Shown here piece after piece: positions 9,961 to 18,255 of a DNA stretch of 64,000 bases. This stretch comes from Pedobacter hiemivivus. Lineage in GTDB: Bacteria > Bacteroidota > Bacteroidia > Sphingobacteriales > Sphingobacteriaceae. How positions within the stretch are numbered: the first letter of the stretch is position 1; the number at the start of each line of letters is the position of its first letter. The notes under the pieces are model-generated. The model made no database searches and had not been told where the DNA came from. It worked only from the letters and a program-made list of their open reading frames with translations. Both the position numbers and the translations under genes were made by a program. Where the stretch lies: contig NZ_SJSM01000001.1 in assembly GCF_004331685.1 (NCBI RefSeq), positions 740,994-804,993 of the forward strand, in the 5' to 3' direction.

Positions 9961-9989
9961 GGCAGAGAACGATGTTTCTCTGCCTTTTT
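9961..9989 (+). terminator. Intrinsic terminator inside PUL 1
   Basis: A 9-bp perfect stem (GGCAGAGAA at 9961-9969 with TTCTCTGCC at 9976-9984) and a 6-base loop are followed by TTTTT. It follows the triple-domain lipoprotein gene by 24 bases and precedes the GH43 gene. An ATG at 9972 lies in its loop, which is why that ATG is not taken as the GH43 start. Confidence 0.88.
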
Positions 9990-10004
9990 AATACCACAAA
10001 TGAT

Positions 10005-10994
10005 ATGCTTAAATTGTTAAAAACATATTTACCAGCCATTATATTAGCAACAATATTCATCTTATTTACAACGGTTTGCAACGCTCAGAAAAAGATTTCA
10101 AACGCAAAGCTTAGAAATCCCTTCATTACGCAGATGTATACGGCCGACCCTTCCGCACACGTTTGGGCAGATGGTAGGCTATACATTTATGCTTCGCATG
10201 ACATTGCTCCGCCTCAGGGATGTGATCTAATGGACAGATACCATGTTTTTTCGACTGATGATATGGAGAACTGGAAAGATCATGGAGAAATTTTAAATTC
10301 AAGTCAGGTACCATGGGGAAGAAAGGAAGGTGGTTTTATGTGGGCACCTGATTGTGCTTATAAAAACGGCACTTACTATTTCTACTTTCCTCATCCCTCA
10401 GGAACAGAATGGAACGCCACCTGGAAAATCGGTGTAGCTACCAGTAAAAATCCGGCCAGTGGGTTTGAGGTTAAAGGATACATTGACGGTCTTAAACCAA
10501 TGATTGATCCTTGTGTATTTGTGGATGACGATGGGCAGGCGTATTTCTATTATGGCGGCGGCGGTACCTGCGAAGCAGGAAAACTAAAAGACAACATGAT
10601 GGAAATAGATGGAGAGATGATAAAGATGGAAGGCTTAACGGATTTCCATGAAGCCTCATGGATACATAAAAAAGATGGCATCTATTACCTATCCTACTCT
10701 GATAACCATGATGACAATATGAAGGATGGGGTTAGCGGAGACAACAGGATGCGTTATGCGACCAGCAAAAGTCCTTTAGGCCCATGGAAAAGTGAGGGAA
10801 TCTATATGGATCCAACAGACAGCTATACCAATCATGGCTCTATTGTAAAATACAAAGGCCAGTGGTATTCATTTTATCATAACAGCTCACTTTCCAATCA
10901 CGATTGGTTAAGGTCAATCTGTGTAGATAAGCTTTATTACAATGCCGATGGCACGATAAAAAAAGTAGTTCCAACAACCGGAATTACAAAATAA
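10005..10994 (+). CDS. Glycoside hydrolase family 43 enzyme, secreted
   Basis: The ATG at 10005 is preferred because it begins a clean signal peptide (MLKLLKTYLPAIILATIFIL, cleavage after CNAQ); the upstream in-frame ATG at 9972 falls in the terminator loop. The 329-residue product is a single five-bladed propeller of the usual minimal GH43 size. Likely catalytic residues are Asp48 as base (TADPSAHVW), Asp168 (PMIDPCVF) and Glu216 as acid (DFHEASW). GH43 enzymes are mostly arabinofuranosidases or xylosidases acting with inversion. There is no second C-terminal domain. The enzyme is probably periplasmic and trims side chains of oligosaccharides imported by the PUL. Confidence 0.92.
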   Translation: MLKLLKTYLPAIILATIFILFTTVCNAQKKISNAKLRNPFITQMYTADPSAHVWADGRLYIYASHDIAPPQGCDLMDRYHVFSTDDMENWKDHGEILNSSQVPWGRKEGGFMWAPDCAYKNGTYYFYFPHPSGTEWNATWKIGVATSKNPASGFEVKGYIDGLKPMIDPCVFVDDDGQAYFYYGGGGTCEAGKLKDNMMEIDGEMIKMEGLTDFHEASWIHKKDGIYYLSYSDNHDDNMKDGVSGDNRMRYATSKSPLGPWKSEGIYMDPTDSYTNHGSIVKYKGQWYSFYHNSSLSNHDWLRSICVDKLYYNADGTIKKVVPTTGITK

Positions 10995-11033
10995 ATACTT
11001 GCAAGTATCATGAATAATCTAAACACCTGAATA

Positions 11034-12305
11034 ATGAACACGCAAAAACTTAACATACTAGCCTTCATTGCCATATTTACGGTAATGAGCAGCTGTTCTA
11101 AAAGTAAAAGTAATTCGCCGGAAACGCCGGATAAACCGGGAGAGGAAATAGACATCACGCCTTCGCCTCCTGGCGATGTAGTGGGTAAGGTAACTGTTGG
11201 TTACCAGGGCTGGTTTGCGGCAAACGGGGATGGTTCTCCGATCAATGCCTGGTGGCATTGGACACAGGACTGGGCTAAATCACCTGGAACAAACAACTCA
11301 GGAATAAAGTCATGGCCTGATGTCCGTGAATATACCAGTACTTATGCCACATCTTTCGCAAACCTTGGCAATGGTCAGCCTGCAAAACTATTTTCATCCT
11401 ATAATGACCAGACCGTAAATACACAGTTTTTATGGATGAAACAGAATGGACTTGATGTTGCTGCTCTTCAGCGTTTTAATCCAAACGGAATTGAAGGACC
11501 TATTCGCGATGCCATAACTGTAAAAGTAAAAACAGCAGCAGAGCTACACGGAAGAAAGTTTTACATCATGTACGACATCAGTGGCTGGATGAACATGCAA
11601 TCGGAAATAAAAACAGACTGGACCAATAAAATGTCTGCCTATACTTCCTCTTCAGCCTACGCAAAACAAAACGGCAAACCTGTTATCTGTATCTGGGGAT
11701 TTGGTTTTAGTGATAACAACCACCCTTTTACTGCCGCCGCTTGTCTGGATGTGATCAACTGGTTTAAAAGTAAAGGATGTTATGTAATCGGTGGGGTGCC
11801 TACAAACTGGCGGACACAAAACAGCGATTCCAGGCCTGCCTTTCTCAATACCTATAAAACCTTGGATATGATATCCCCCTGGATGATCGGAAGAATCGGC
11901 ACCATCAATGAAATTGACAATAAGTTCAGGACTATTAATATGCCAGATATGGCTTATTGCAAGGCCAATGGGATCGATTATCAACCTTGTGTATTGCCGG
12001 GTGATTTACAGGAGCACCAACGTCTGCACGGCGACTTTATGTGGAGGCAGTTTTACAACATGAAAAGTATAAGCGTGAATGGCCTTTATATCTCTATGTT
12101 TGACGAATATAATGAAGGAAACCAGATTGCTAAGACTGCGGAAACCTCAGCTTACATTCCTGCAGGCTCCAATTTTGTAACGCTAGATGAAGATGGCACT
12201 CCTTGCTCTTCTGATTACTATTTAAGACTTTCAGGTGATGGGGCGAAAATGTTCAGGGGCGAGATTTCACTGACAGCAACCCGTCCGACAAAACCAACAC
12301 TGTAA
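11034..12305 (+). CDS. GH71/99-like glycoside hydrolase lipoprotein (third paralog)
   Basis: This 423-residue protein has a lipoprotein signal (IFTVMSSCSKSKSN) and a Pro-rich linker, then a GH71/99-like catalytic domain from about residue 50 (GKVTVGYQGWFAANGDG). Family segments include FLWMKQNGLDVAALQRF, FYIMYDISGW, CIWGFGFSD, IGGVPTNWR and MFDEYNEGNQIAK. It is the most divergent of the three paralogs; for example FPGFSW is replaced by VLPGDL. It follows the GH43 gene by 39 bases and is the last gene before a strong terminator. Divergence suggests a different linkage or chain-length preference from the other two, which is inference. Confidence 0.87.
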   Translation: MNTQKLNILAFIAIFTVMSSCSKSKSNSPETPDKPGEEIDITPSPPGDVVGKVTVGYQGWFAANGDGSPINAWWHWTQDWAKSPGTNNSGIKSWPDVREYTSTYATSFANLGNGQPAKLFSSYNDQTVNTQFLWMKQNGLDVAALQRFNPNGIEGPIRDAITVKVKTAAELHGRKFYIMYDISGWMNMQSEIKTDWTNKMSAYTSSSAYAKQNGKPVICIWGFGFSDNNHPFTAAACLDVINWFKSKGCYVIGGVPTNWRTQNSDSRPAFLNTYKTLDMISPWMIGRIGTINEIDNKFRTINMPDMAYCKANGIDYQPCVLPGDLQEHQRLHGDFMWRQFYNMKSISVNGLYISMFDEYNEGNQIAKTAETSAYIPAGSNFVTLDEDGTPCSSDYYLRLSGDGAKMFRGEISLTATRPTKPTL

Positions 12306-12338
12306 GGGTTACAGAACAGTTTTTCAATTAACCGCAGG

Positions 12339-12393
12339 CTGTCCAAAAAGGTAATGTGACGTTGAGCATACCTTTATGGACAGTCTTTTTTTG
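12339..12393 (+). terminator. Intrinsic terminator ending PUL 1
   Basis: The long hairpin pairs CTGTCCA (12339-12345) with TGGACAG (12377-12383), and AAAGGTA (12347-12353) with TACCTTT (12369-12375), with one internal A/A mismatch. It is followed by a T run on the + strand. On the minus strand no T run follows, so it serves the + genes and not the ROK gene facing it. Confidence 0.9.
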
Positions 12394-12396
12394 TTT

Positions 12397-13257
12397 TTAT
12401 TGCCAAGATGCGGCTCCTAATAGCGCAGCCTTCTCTCCTAGCGCCGATCTTTTTACAGGAAAACTATAGCCCATTATTTCGGCAAGGTGTTTTCGTGTAT
12501 CTTGTACAAAATAGGGCTCAGCATTGACTATATTCCCACCCAGCACTACAGCTAAAGGCATATCTTTTCGAATAAATTTATGGATAAAATTAGCTAGATT
12601 GAGGCTAAATTCTGCAAAAATAGTTTCAAAATGAGCTGTGCCAACATGATTATCAACCAGGTCTTTTACGTCTTTTATAGCCGTTCCATTGAGCTCAGCA
12701 AATCGTTTAACGAACCACCTTGTAGAAATATAATCTTCTGCGATTCCTTTTAAAAATGGCATGTTCCATAATCCGGAGTCCTTTACCTTTCCATCTAGCA
12801 TATAAGATGTCCCCAAGCCAGTTCCCAATGTCAAACCAATAGCATGGTCATAACCTTTCAAACTTCCACTAAATACCTCTCCTTTTAGAAAACATGCCGC
12901 ATCATTCATAAAATGAATAGCTGAAGGCGATATACCCAGTCGACTGGCCAACAACTGCTTAAGATTCAAACCGTACAATGTTTTATATTTATCCTGATCT
13001 TTAATCTTACAAATGCCGTTTTTATAATTCATAGGTCCCGGCATCGCGATATTAATCTTCAACGATTTAAGATCATATCCATTGCTTGCTTGGTTAAGTG
13101 TCTCTGCCCAGGCGTTAATGATCTCTTCGGCACTTCCATCCGACTGAATTCTACTCCTTGACCAGGTATCCTCGATTTCCACCTTTTGTTCCAGATCTAT
13201 CAATGCCGCTGTAATGTGAGATCCGCCTATGTCTACTCCTAATGCTATTTTTTTCAT
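12397..13257 (-). CDS. ROK-family sugar kinase
   Basis: This 286-residue protein has the ROK/actin-like ATPase core: the phosphate-1 loop GVDIGGSHI near the N-terminus, IAMPGPMNY, the NDAACFLKGE segment around the catalytic Asp, and the adenosine-side loop GLTLGTGLGT. The usual ROK zinc motif with three cysteines (CxCGxxGC) is absent; the corresponding stretch reads DSGLWNMPFLKGIAEDY. It probably phosphorylates glucose or a related hexose in the cytoplasm, which would prime sugars released by the neighbouring PULs. It is transcribed convergently with PUL 1 and divergently from the FAD oxidase. Confidence 0.88.
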   Translation of the reverse strand: MKKIALGVDIGGSHITAALIDLEQKVEIEDTWSRSRIQSDGSAEEIINAWAETLNQASNGYDLKSLKINIAMPGPMNYKNGICKIKDQDKYKTLYGLNLKQLLASRLGISPSAIHFMNDAACFLKGEVFSGSLKGYDHAIGLTLGTGLGTSYMLDGKVKDSGLWNMPFLKGIAEDYISTRWFVKRFAELNGTAIKDVKDLVDNHVGTAHFETIFAEFSLNLANFIHKFIRKDMPLAVVLGGNIVNAEPYFVQDTRKHLAEIMGYSFPVKRSALGEKAALLGAASWQ

Positions 13258-13444
13258 CTAGTTTCTATTTGGTTGTTATCATTCTCCAAACTTATAATCC
13301 GAGCCTTAATAAATGTTTAATAAATGATTAACAGGGGCCGAATTTCAATAAAAAAACCTATGGCTCTGTTGTAAAAATGTAAACAGGGTTTCACACAAAA
13401 AAAACCTAAATTTAATAGTCCTAGGATTATTTAAAGAATATGGT
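13258..13444. promoter_or_regulatory. Divergent promoter region, ROK kinase / FAD oxidase
   Basis: This 187-base gap separates divergent genes. An 18-base near-palindrome at 13414-13431 centred on CCTAGG (16 of 18 positions symmetric) lies just upstream of the FAD oxidase start. It could be an operator. No TAnnTTTG box was identified with confidence. Confidence 0.35.
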
Positions 13445-14821
13445 ATGGTAACTATTAAGGAATTTAGGGAAAGTTTGAGAGGCGGTTTAATAGAACCTCA
13501 AGATAAGGAATATGATGAGGCCCGCAAGGTGTATAATGCAATGATCAGCAAGCATCCACAGATGATTGCCCGTTGTATGGATGTGGCGGATGTGATACAA
13601 TCAGTGAATTTTGCCAGAGAAAATAATATACTGCTTTCCATTCGCAGTGGCGGACACAATGCCGGCGGTTTAGGTATTTGTGAAAATGGATTGGTGATTG
13701 ATCTTTCTTTGATGAAATATACTCGTATTGATCTACAGGAAAAAACTGTCGTGGTAGGTGGAGGATGCACTTGGGGAGATGTCGACCATGCCACGCATGC
13801 ATTTGGAATGGCAACACCTAGCGGGATTATTTCTACAACGGGTGTAGGCGGTTTAACTACCGGAGGAGGCATTGGTTATCTTACCCGTAAATATGGTCTG
13901 AGTATTGATAATCTGCGCTCAGTAGATATGGTATTGGCTGATGGAAGTTTTGTTGTCGCAAATAAAAATCAAAATCAAGACTTATTTTGGGCGGTGAGAG
14001 GTGGTGGTGGAAATTTTGGCGTAGTGACTTCTTTTACATTTAAATTGAACCCTGTATCGATGGTATATGGTGGGCCTATATTATACGAATTAACCGAAGC
14101 AGAAGCGGTGATGAAATGGTATCGTGAACTGATAAAAGATGCTCCAGATGACTTGAACGGTTTTTTTGCATTCCTCACCGTTCCTCCTGTAGCTCCTTTT
14201 CCAGAACATCTTCATCTTAAAAAAATGTGCGGTATTGTATGGGCTTATACCGGGCCTATGGAAAACGCAGAAGAAACCTTTAAACCCATTAGGGCTTTCA
14301 AGACTCCTGCACTTGACTTTGTTGGTCCCATACCTCAACCTGCTTTGCAAAGTATGTTTGATGGTTTATATCCTACGGGATTGCAATGGTATTGGCGTGC
14401 TGATTTTGTGAAAGAATTAAGTGATGAAGCAATTACCGCACATATCAAGTTTGGCAATGAGCTGCCCACCATGCATTCGACCATGCACTTGTATCCTATT
14501 AATGGTGCGGCATCACGGGTTAGCAATACAGATACCCCTTGGGCTTACCGCGATGCTACATGGGCAATGGTAATTGTAGGTGTTGACCCAGACCCGGCAA
14601 ACAAAGAAAAAATTACGACATGGACTAAACAGTACTGGGAAGCAGTTCATCCTTATTCAGCAGGTGGTGCTTATGTGAATTTTATGATGGACGAAGGAGA
14701 AGAGCGCGTGAAAGCTACTTACCGTGAAAATTATGAAAGGTTAGTAAAGATTAAGAACAAGTACGATCTTAATAATTTGTTTAGGGTGAATCAAAATATA
14801 AAACCACACGCTGAAATGTAA
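13445..14821 (+). CDS. FAD-linked oxidase, berberine-bridge-enzyme type
   Basis: This 458-residue protein has the two-part FAD-binding type 4 domain: the FAD-attachment region RSGGHNAGG, where His71 is the expected covalent flavin ligand, then GGGCTWGDVDHA and TTGVGGLTTGGGIGYLTRKYG. A C-terminal BBE segment follows (NYERLVKIKNKYDLNNLFRVNQNI). The family oxidises sugars (hexose and oligosaccharide oxidases) or alkaloid-like compounds with O2 or another acceptor. No signal peptide is visible, so it is probably cytoplasmic. Its substrate cannot be set from sequence. It ends 18 bases before the converging lyase gene. Confidence 0.9.
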   Translation: MVTIKEFRESLRGGLIEPQDKEYDEARKVYNAMISKHPQMIARCMDVADVIQSVNFARENNILLSIRSGGHNAGGLGICENGLVIDLSLMKYTRIDLQEKTVVVGGGCTWGDVDHATHAFGMATPSGIISTTGVGGLTTGGGIGYLTRKYGLSIDNLRSVDMVLADGSFVVANKNQNQDLFWAVRGGGGNFGVVTSFTFKLNPVSMVYGGPILYELTEAEAVMKWYRELIKDAPDDLNGFFAFLTVPPVAPFPEHLHLKKMCGIVWAYTGPMENAEETFKPIRAFKTPALDFVGPIPQPALQSMFDGLYPTGLQWYWRADFVKELSDEAITAHIKFGNELPTMHSTMHLYPINGAASRVSNTDTPWAYRDATWAMVIVGVDPDPANKEKITTWTKQYWEAVHPYSAGGAYVNFMMDEGEERVKATYRENYERLVKIKNKYDLNNLFRVNQNIKPHAEM

Positions 14822-14839
14822 TTGAAAACGAAACCCTTA

Positions 14840-17035
14840 CTAATTTACAATAGTAGATACCGTTTGGCCGGCATATTCCTTTTGGGGAAGTACTAAAGTA
14901 ATCATTTTGGTATCGGCCAATCCTTTTATCTTGATCTTAACATTTAGGGTCTTATGAAGATGGGAAGGATCTGCAGCATGGAGTTGATATTTCCCCGTTT
15001 GTGATTTCCTGAGCATCAATACTGCTGGAACATCTGTTGATATTTTGACTTGTTCATCATCAAACTGAGCACCATCAACATAAAACACCATTTGCCATAG
15101 TTTCAATCCGTGATGATATACTGCTTGAAGGTTTTCTGTATTGGATTTGATTATCACATTTTTCTTTTTCAAGTACTGTTTCATCGCTGTTGGACTTTCG
15201 ATACCCGGCAACAAAATATAGACATACTTTCCATTTTCAGGTCGAATGCCGTGCTGCAAGCTTAATTGGAAAACAGATTTATCTTCTATTTTTTTATTGG
15301 CTTCTTCACCACCCATACTAATCTCACTCCAATCACTAACCCTTTTTTCGACAGATAAATATACTTTGCCTTTTTGAGGAAAGAGGTACCCCACGTGATC
15401 ATGTAGTACCCAGTCCACCTGATCATTAAAAGTTAGATGGAGGTCTTTTTTATAAGGTACAACGCGACTACCGGTACTTAAGGTCAGCCCATTTTCTGAA
15501 AGAATCGCCTGATTTAAAGTCGTACTGACCCGATTAGGTAGTGTAGAGGTAATACCAGCTCCTAAACATACAATTTCATCATCAAACATAAACCATGATT
15601 TTTTTGCTGATGTTTGCAAGTCATTATTCATTATATAAGCTGTGACACCGTAGCGCCCATCCGATACACCACCCGAAAATGGATGGGTACCTCTCCTGTC
15701 TCCTACACCTGGCGCTTTATCTTTTATAATGGGTAGTGTATCCGGCAAGGTTGTGCCCGGTAGTTTTGCCCAATTCCACAAAGGAAATATATTGTGATAT
15801 TCATTGCCTTTCAATTGGAGGTTCAGCGTTCCTTCCGATCCCCAAAAGCCTTTCATATTTTCTAGATTACCAATTTCCTGAGAATACTTTCGGTTAGATA
15901 CCGCATGTATAGACATAAAGTATGAAGGTCGGCTATGCACGGTGTAATCGGTATTCCAATAATGCTTGTGAAAGGGTTTTAGGTTAAAGGACGCAGGTTT
16001 TTCTCCTTTCATTCTCTTCCGTATGTTGCTGTATTGTTCTTTTCCTTGAGGGTCAATTTTTTCCAGTCTTTCGAGATAGGACGAGTAGTCTTTTTGCGTC
16101 GCCCCAATTCGGGAAATACCTCTTCCCAGTACATTCCAATCCATCCATTGGCCTCGAATAACACCGAATATCGATTCTAGTATAAACTTTCGAAACAAAT
16201 CTAGTTTTTCTCCTTGTAGTGCATACTTTGTTCCCAAAGTATAAGCAGCTGACTTAGTCACACAAGTCATAAACTCTGTCCCATAACCGCCATTATATAA
16301 ATACCCATAATGCATATCATAGGAAAGATCATATTGAATCCCCTCTCCGGTTGTATACTGAATAGGCAAATAGGCTTCCTTAGCGCCTAACTCCACCATT
16401 TTTTCATTCCCTGATAGCGCGCCCATAAAGATCCAGCCCATGGCGATCTGCGTTTTATTGGCTCCAAAGTTAAATTTGTGCATGGGATTATTTCGGCCAT
16501 TGCTCGTGATCGCAGTATCCTTACAGATCACTGCAATTGTTTTTTTTTCGACCAGACTATCTAAAGGCAACGCAGCAAACTTCATATTGATTAGGCTCAG
16601 CGCTAAAGATTGTGGACGTGTAATGCCTTGTTGATACCAATTGTCACAATACGGCAAGGGTTTATGGCTTGTAAAATAGTTCAGGCTTTTATTGATGGCT
16701 TCCCAAACCTTTTTATCTCCATAATAGCCGCTTTTAACATGTGAGTAGGCCAAGGTCATGGTTCTTATTTTTTCCAATACAGGTACCCAACTTGGATTGA
16801 TTCGTTTATGATCAGTATAATCTAATGATTCGTATTTTCCAGTCTCTAAATTCAAATCTGAAAGGTTATCCTTGACTTGTTGATCTAGTTGCTTGACATC
16901 TTTCACTTCATCTATTTGCTCCTGGTGAACCCGTTGTAATATTGTATGGAATACCACATCAGATTGAGCTTCGACATTGTTAAAAAAGCTTGCGGCGAGT
17001 GTAAATAAAAAGGCTAAAAAAATAGGTTTCATCAT
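14840..17035 (-). CDS. Polysaccharide lyase family 8 (hyaluronate/chondroitin AC/xanthan lyase type)
   Basis: This 731-residue protein has a signal peptide ending near VEAQ (residue 24), an N-terminal alpha/alpha-toroid (to about residue 370) and a C-terminal beta-sandwich part. The toroid shows the PL8 pattern: DNWYQQGITRPQSL, then FNFGANKTQIA with Asn193. His242 and Tyr251 follow in DMHYGYLYNGGYG, spaced nine residues apart as in characterised PL8 lyases. An Arg-rich segment (VLGRGISR) comes next. The enzyme should eliminate across a uronic-acid linkage in a glycosaminoglycan or related polymer. No sulfatase, GH88 or SusCD lies beside it, so it acts as a solitary secreted lyase here. Confidence 0.92.
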   Translation of the reverse strand: MMKPIFLAFLFTLAASFFNNVEAQSDVVFHTILQRVHQEQIDEVKDVKQLDQQVKDNLSDLNLETGKYESLDYTDHKRINPSWVPVLEKIRTMTLAYSHVKSGYYGDKKVWEAINKSLNYFTSHKPLPYCDNWYQQGITRPQSLALSLINMKFAALPLDSLVEKKTIAVICKDTAITSNGRNNPMHKFNFGANKTQIAMGWIFMGALSGNEKMVELGAKEAYLPIQYTTGEGIQYDLSYDMHYGYLYNGGYGTEFMTCVTKSAAYTLGTKYALQGEKLDLFRKFILESIFGVIRGQWMDWNVLGRGISRIGATQKDYSSYLERLEKIDPQGKEQYSNIRKRMKGEKPASFNLKPFHKHYWNTDYTVHSRPSYFMSIHAVSNRKYSQEIGNLENMKGFWGSEGTLNLQLKGNEYHNIFPLWNWAKLPGTTLPDTLPIIKDKAPGVGDRRGTHPFSGGVSDGRYGVTAYIMNNDLQTSAKKSWFMFDDEIVCLGAGITSTLPNRVSTTLNQAILSENGLTLSTGSRVVPYKKDLHLTFNDQVDWVLHDHVGYLFPQKGKVYLSVEKRVSDWSEISMGGEEANKKIEDKSVFQLSLQHGIRPENGKYVYILLPGIESPTAMKQYLKKKNVIIKSNTENLQAVYHHGLKLWQMVFYVDGAQFDDEQVKISTDVPAVLMLRKSQTGKYQLHAADPSHLHKTLNVKIKIKGLADTKMITLVLPQKEYAGQTVSTIVN

Positions 17036-17087
17036 GTTTAGCGAATATAAGTTTTAACAGAATAAAATCTTAACTTTCGGTAATAAT

Positions 17088-17867
17088 ATGAAAGCACTAT
17101 CCCTCAGCTATATGCTAACTTTTCTGTTTCTGCAAGGCTTTGCTCAGCAGATCGGGAATATCGCCAGTCCGGCACATTTTAAGCGGGTGAATGCAACAGC
17201 TGGTTCATTTTCTTACTGGTTGCGGCATACGAAGCTTAAAAAAGACAATACAGTGTACCTTTTTAATGGCGAGAAAAAGCGGAATCAGCAAGCACAATAC
17301 GCCGTGTTAGACATTAGTATTGGAAAAAGGGATTTACAGCAATGTGCTGATGCTGTTATGCGCCTTTACGCGGAATGGCTATATGCTAAAAAGCAATATG
17401 CAAAGATTGTTTTCCTGGCAACAGATGGTACGCCTATGGATTATACTTCCTGGCGACAAGGTTACCGTTTTGTACTGCGACAACAAAAATTGCAGAGGCT
17501 GAAATCTACAGGCGTTTCTGATGATCGAGCTGCTTTTGACAACTATCTACAAACTGTATTTAGCTTTGCCGGCACTTTATCCTTAAGCAAACAATTGAAG
17601 CCGGTAACACATCCGGATGATATTGTTGCTGGTGATGTGTTTCTGCAAGGAGGTTCTCCTGGTCATGCGGTGATCGTAATGGATCTAGCTATAAATGCTG
17701 CTGGAGAGAAGCGTTTCCTTTTAGCACAGAGCTATATGCCTGCTCAAAACATTCATATACTCAAAAATCCGCTATCCATCAGCCCTTGGTATAGTCATAA
17801 ATTCGGAACTGAATTGAAGACCCCAGAATGGGTTTTTCGAGCCGGCTCGCTTTATCGCTGGCCATAA
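17088..17867 (+). CDS. DUF4846-family secreted protein
   Basis: This 259-residue protein has a signal peptide (LSYMLTFLFLQGFAQ) and the DUF4846 pattern: FKRVNATAGSFSYWLRHTKL, YLFNGEKK, QYAVLDISIGKRDLQQCADA, RLYAEWLY, and a C-terminal part with VAGDVFLQGGSPGHAVIVMD. The closing GSPGHAVIV segment resembles a papain-like His-containing strand, but no catalytic set is certain. It is transcribed divergently from the PL8 gene across a 52-base gap. A TAACTTTC box just before the start is a near match to the TAnnTTTG promoter element. The function of the family is not established. Confidence 0.8.
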   Translation: MKALSLSYMLTFLFLQGFAQQIGNIASPAHFKRVNATAGSFSYWLRHTKLKKDNTVYLFNGEKKRNQQAQYAVLDISIGKRDLQQCADAVMRLYAEWLYAKKQYAKIVFLATDGTPMDYTSWRQGYRFVLRQQKLQRLKSTGVSDDRAAFDNYLQTVFSFAGTLSLSKQLKPVTHPDDIVAGDVFLQGGSPGHAVIVMDLAINAAGEKRFLLAQSYMPAQNIHILKNPLSISPWYSHKFGTELKTPEWVFRAGSLYRWP

Positions 17868-17879
17868 GGAATATTATCC

Positions 17880-17887
17880 TATTTTTG
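17880..17887 (+). promoter_or_regulatory. TAnnTTTG -7 promoter element
   Basis: TATTTTTG matches the Bacteroidota -7 consensus and lies 18 bases before the ATG at 17905, implying a very short 5' leader. No clear TTTG -33 element accompanies it. Confidence 0.45.
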
Positions 17888-17904
17888 CGCAGAAATAATT
17901 GAAT

Positions 17905-18255
17905 ATGGACTCGAGCGAACTACGAATAGGGAATTATACATTAGACCATGGACACCCAGAGCAAATACCTTATGGATCTGACATTGATTCTTCTGGATTA
18001 ATGGAACCAATACGCTTATCTGAAGAATGGCTAACTAAATTTGGCTTTGAGAAATTTGAGTTTGAATACGATGAAGGTACGGAGACTACTTATGTTCTGG
18101 AGAAGAAAAATGGGCATCAGTTTGTATTAAGTGAAGATTTTCAACCTATGGACGGCGAAATTGCCATGTTAGATTATAAGTTAGAATACGTTCACCAACT
18201 TCAAAATCTTTTTTACTGCTTAACCGGAGTGGAATTAACAATTATGGTTAGTTAA
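17905..18255 (+). CDS. Small protein of the ELRIGNY / VHQLQNLFYCLTG type, unknown function
   Basis: The ATG at 17905 is chosen over an in-frame TTG at 17899. The 116-residue acidic protein starts SSELRIGNYTLD and ends YVHQLQNLFYCLTGVELTI, with a middle segment LSEEWLTKFGFEKFEFEY. Proteins of this layout are common as single genes and in phage- or plasmid-like regions of Bacteroidota, but no function is known to me. No mobile-element genes lie nearby. Its last 8 bases overlap the 3' end of the converging gene at 18248-19090. Confidence 0.7.
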   Translation: MDSSELRIGNYTLDHGHPEQIPYGSDIDSSGLMEPIRLSEEWLTKFGFEKFEFEYDEGTETTYVLEKKNGHQFVLSEDFQPMDGEIAMLDYKLEYVHQLQNLFYCLTGVELTIMVS

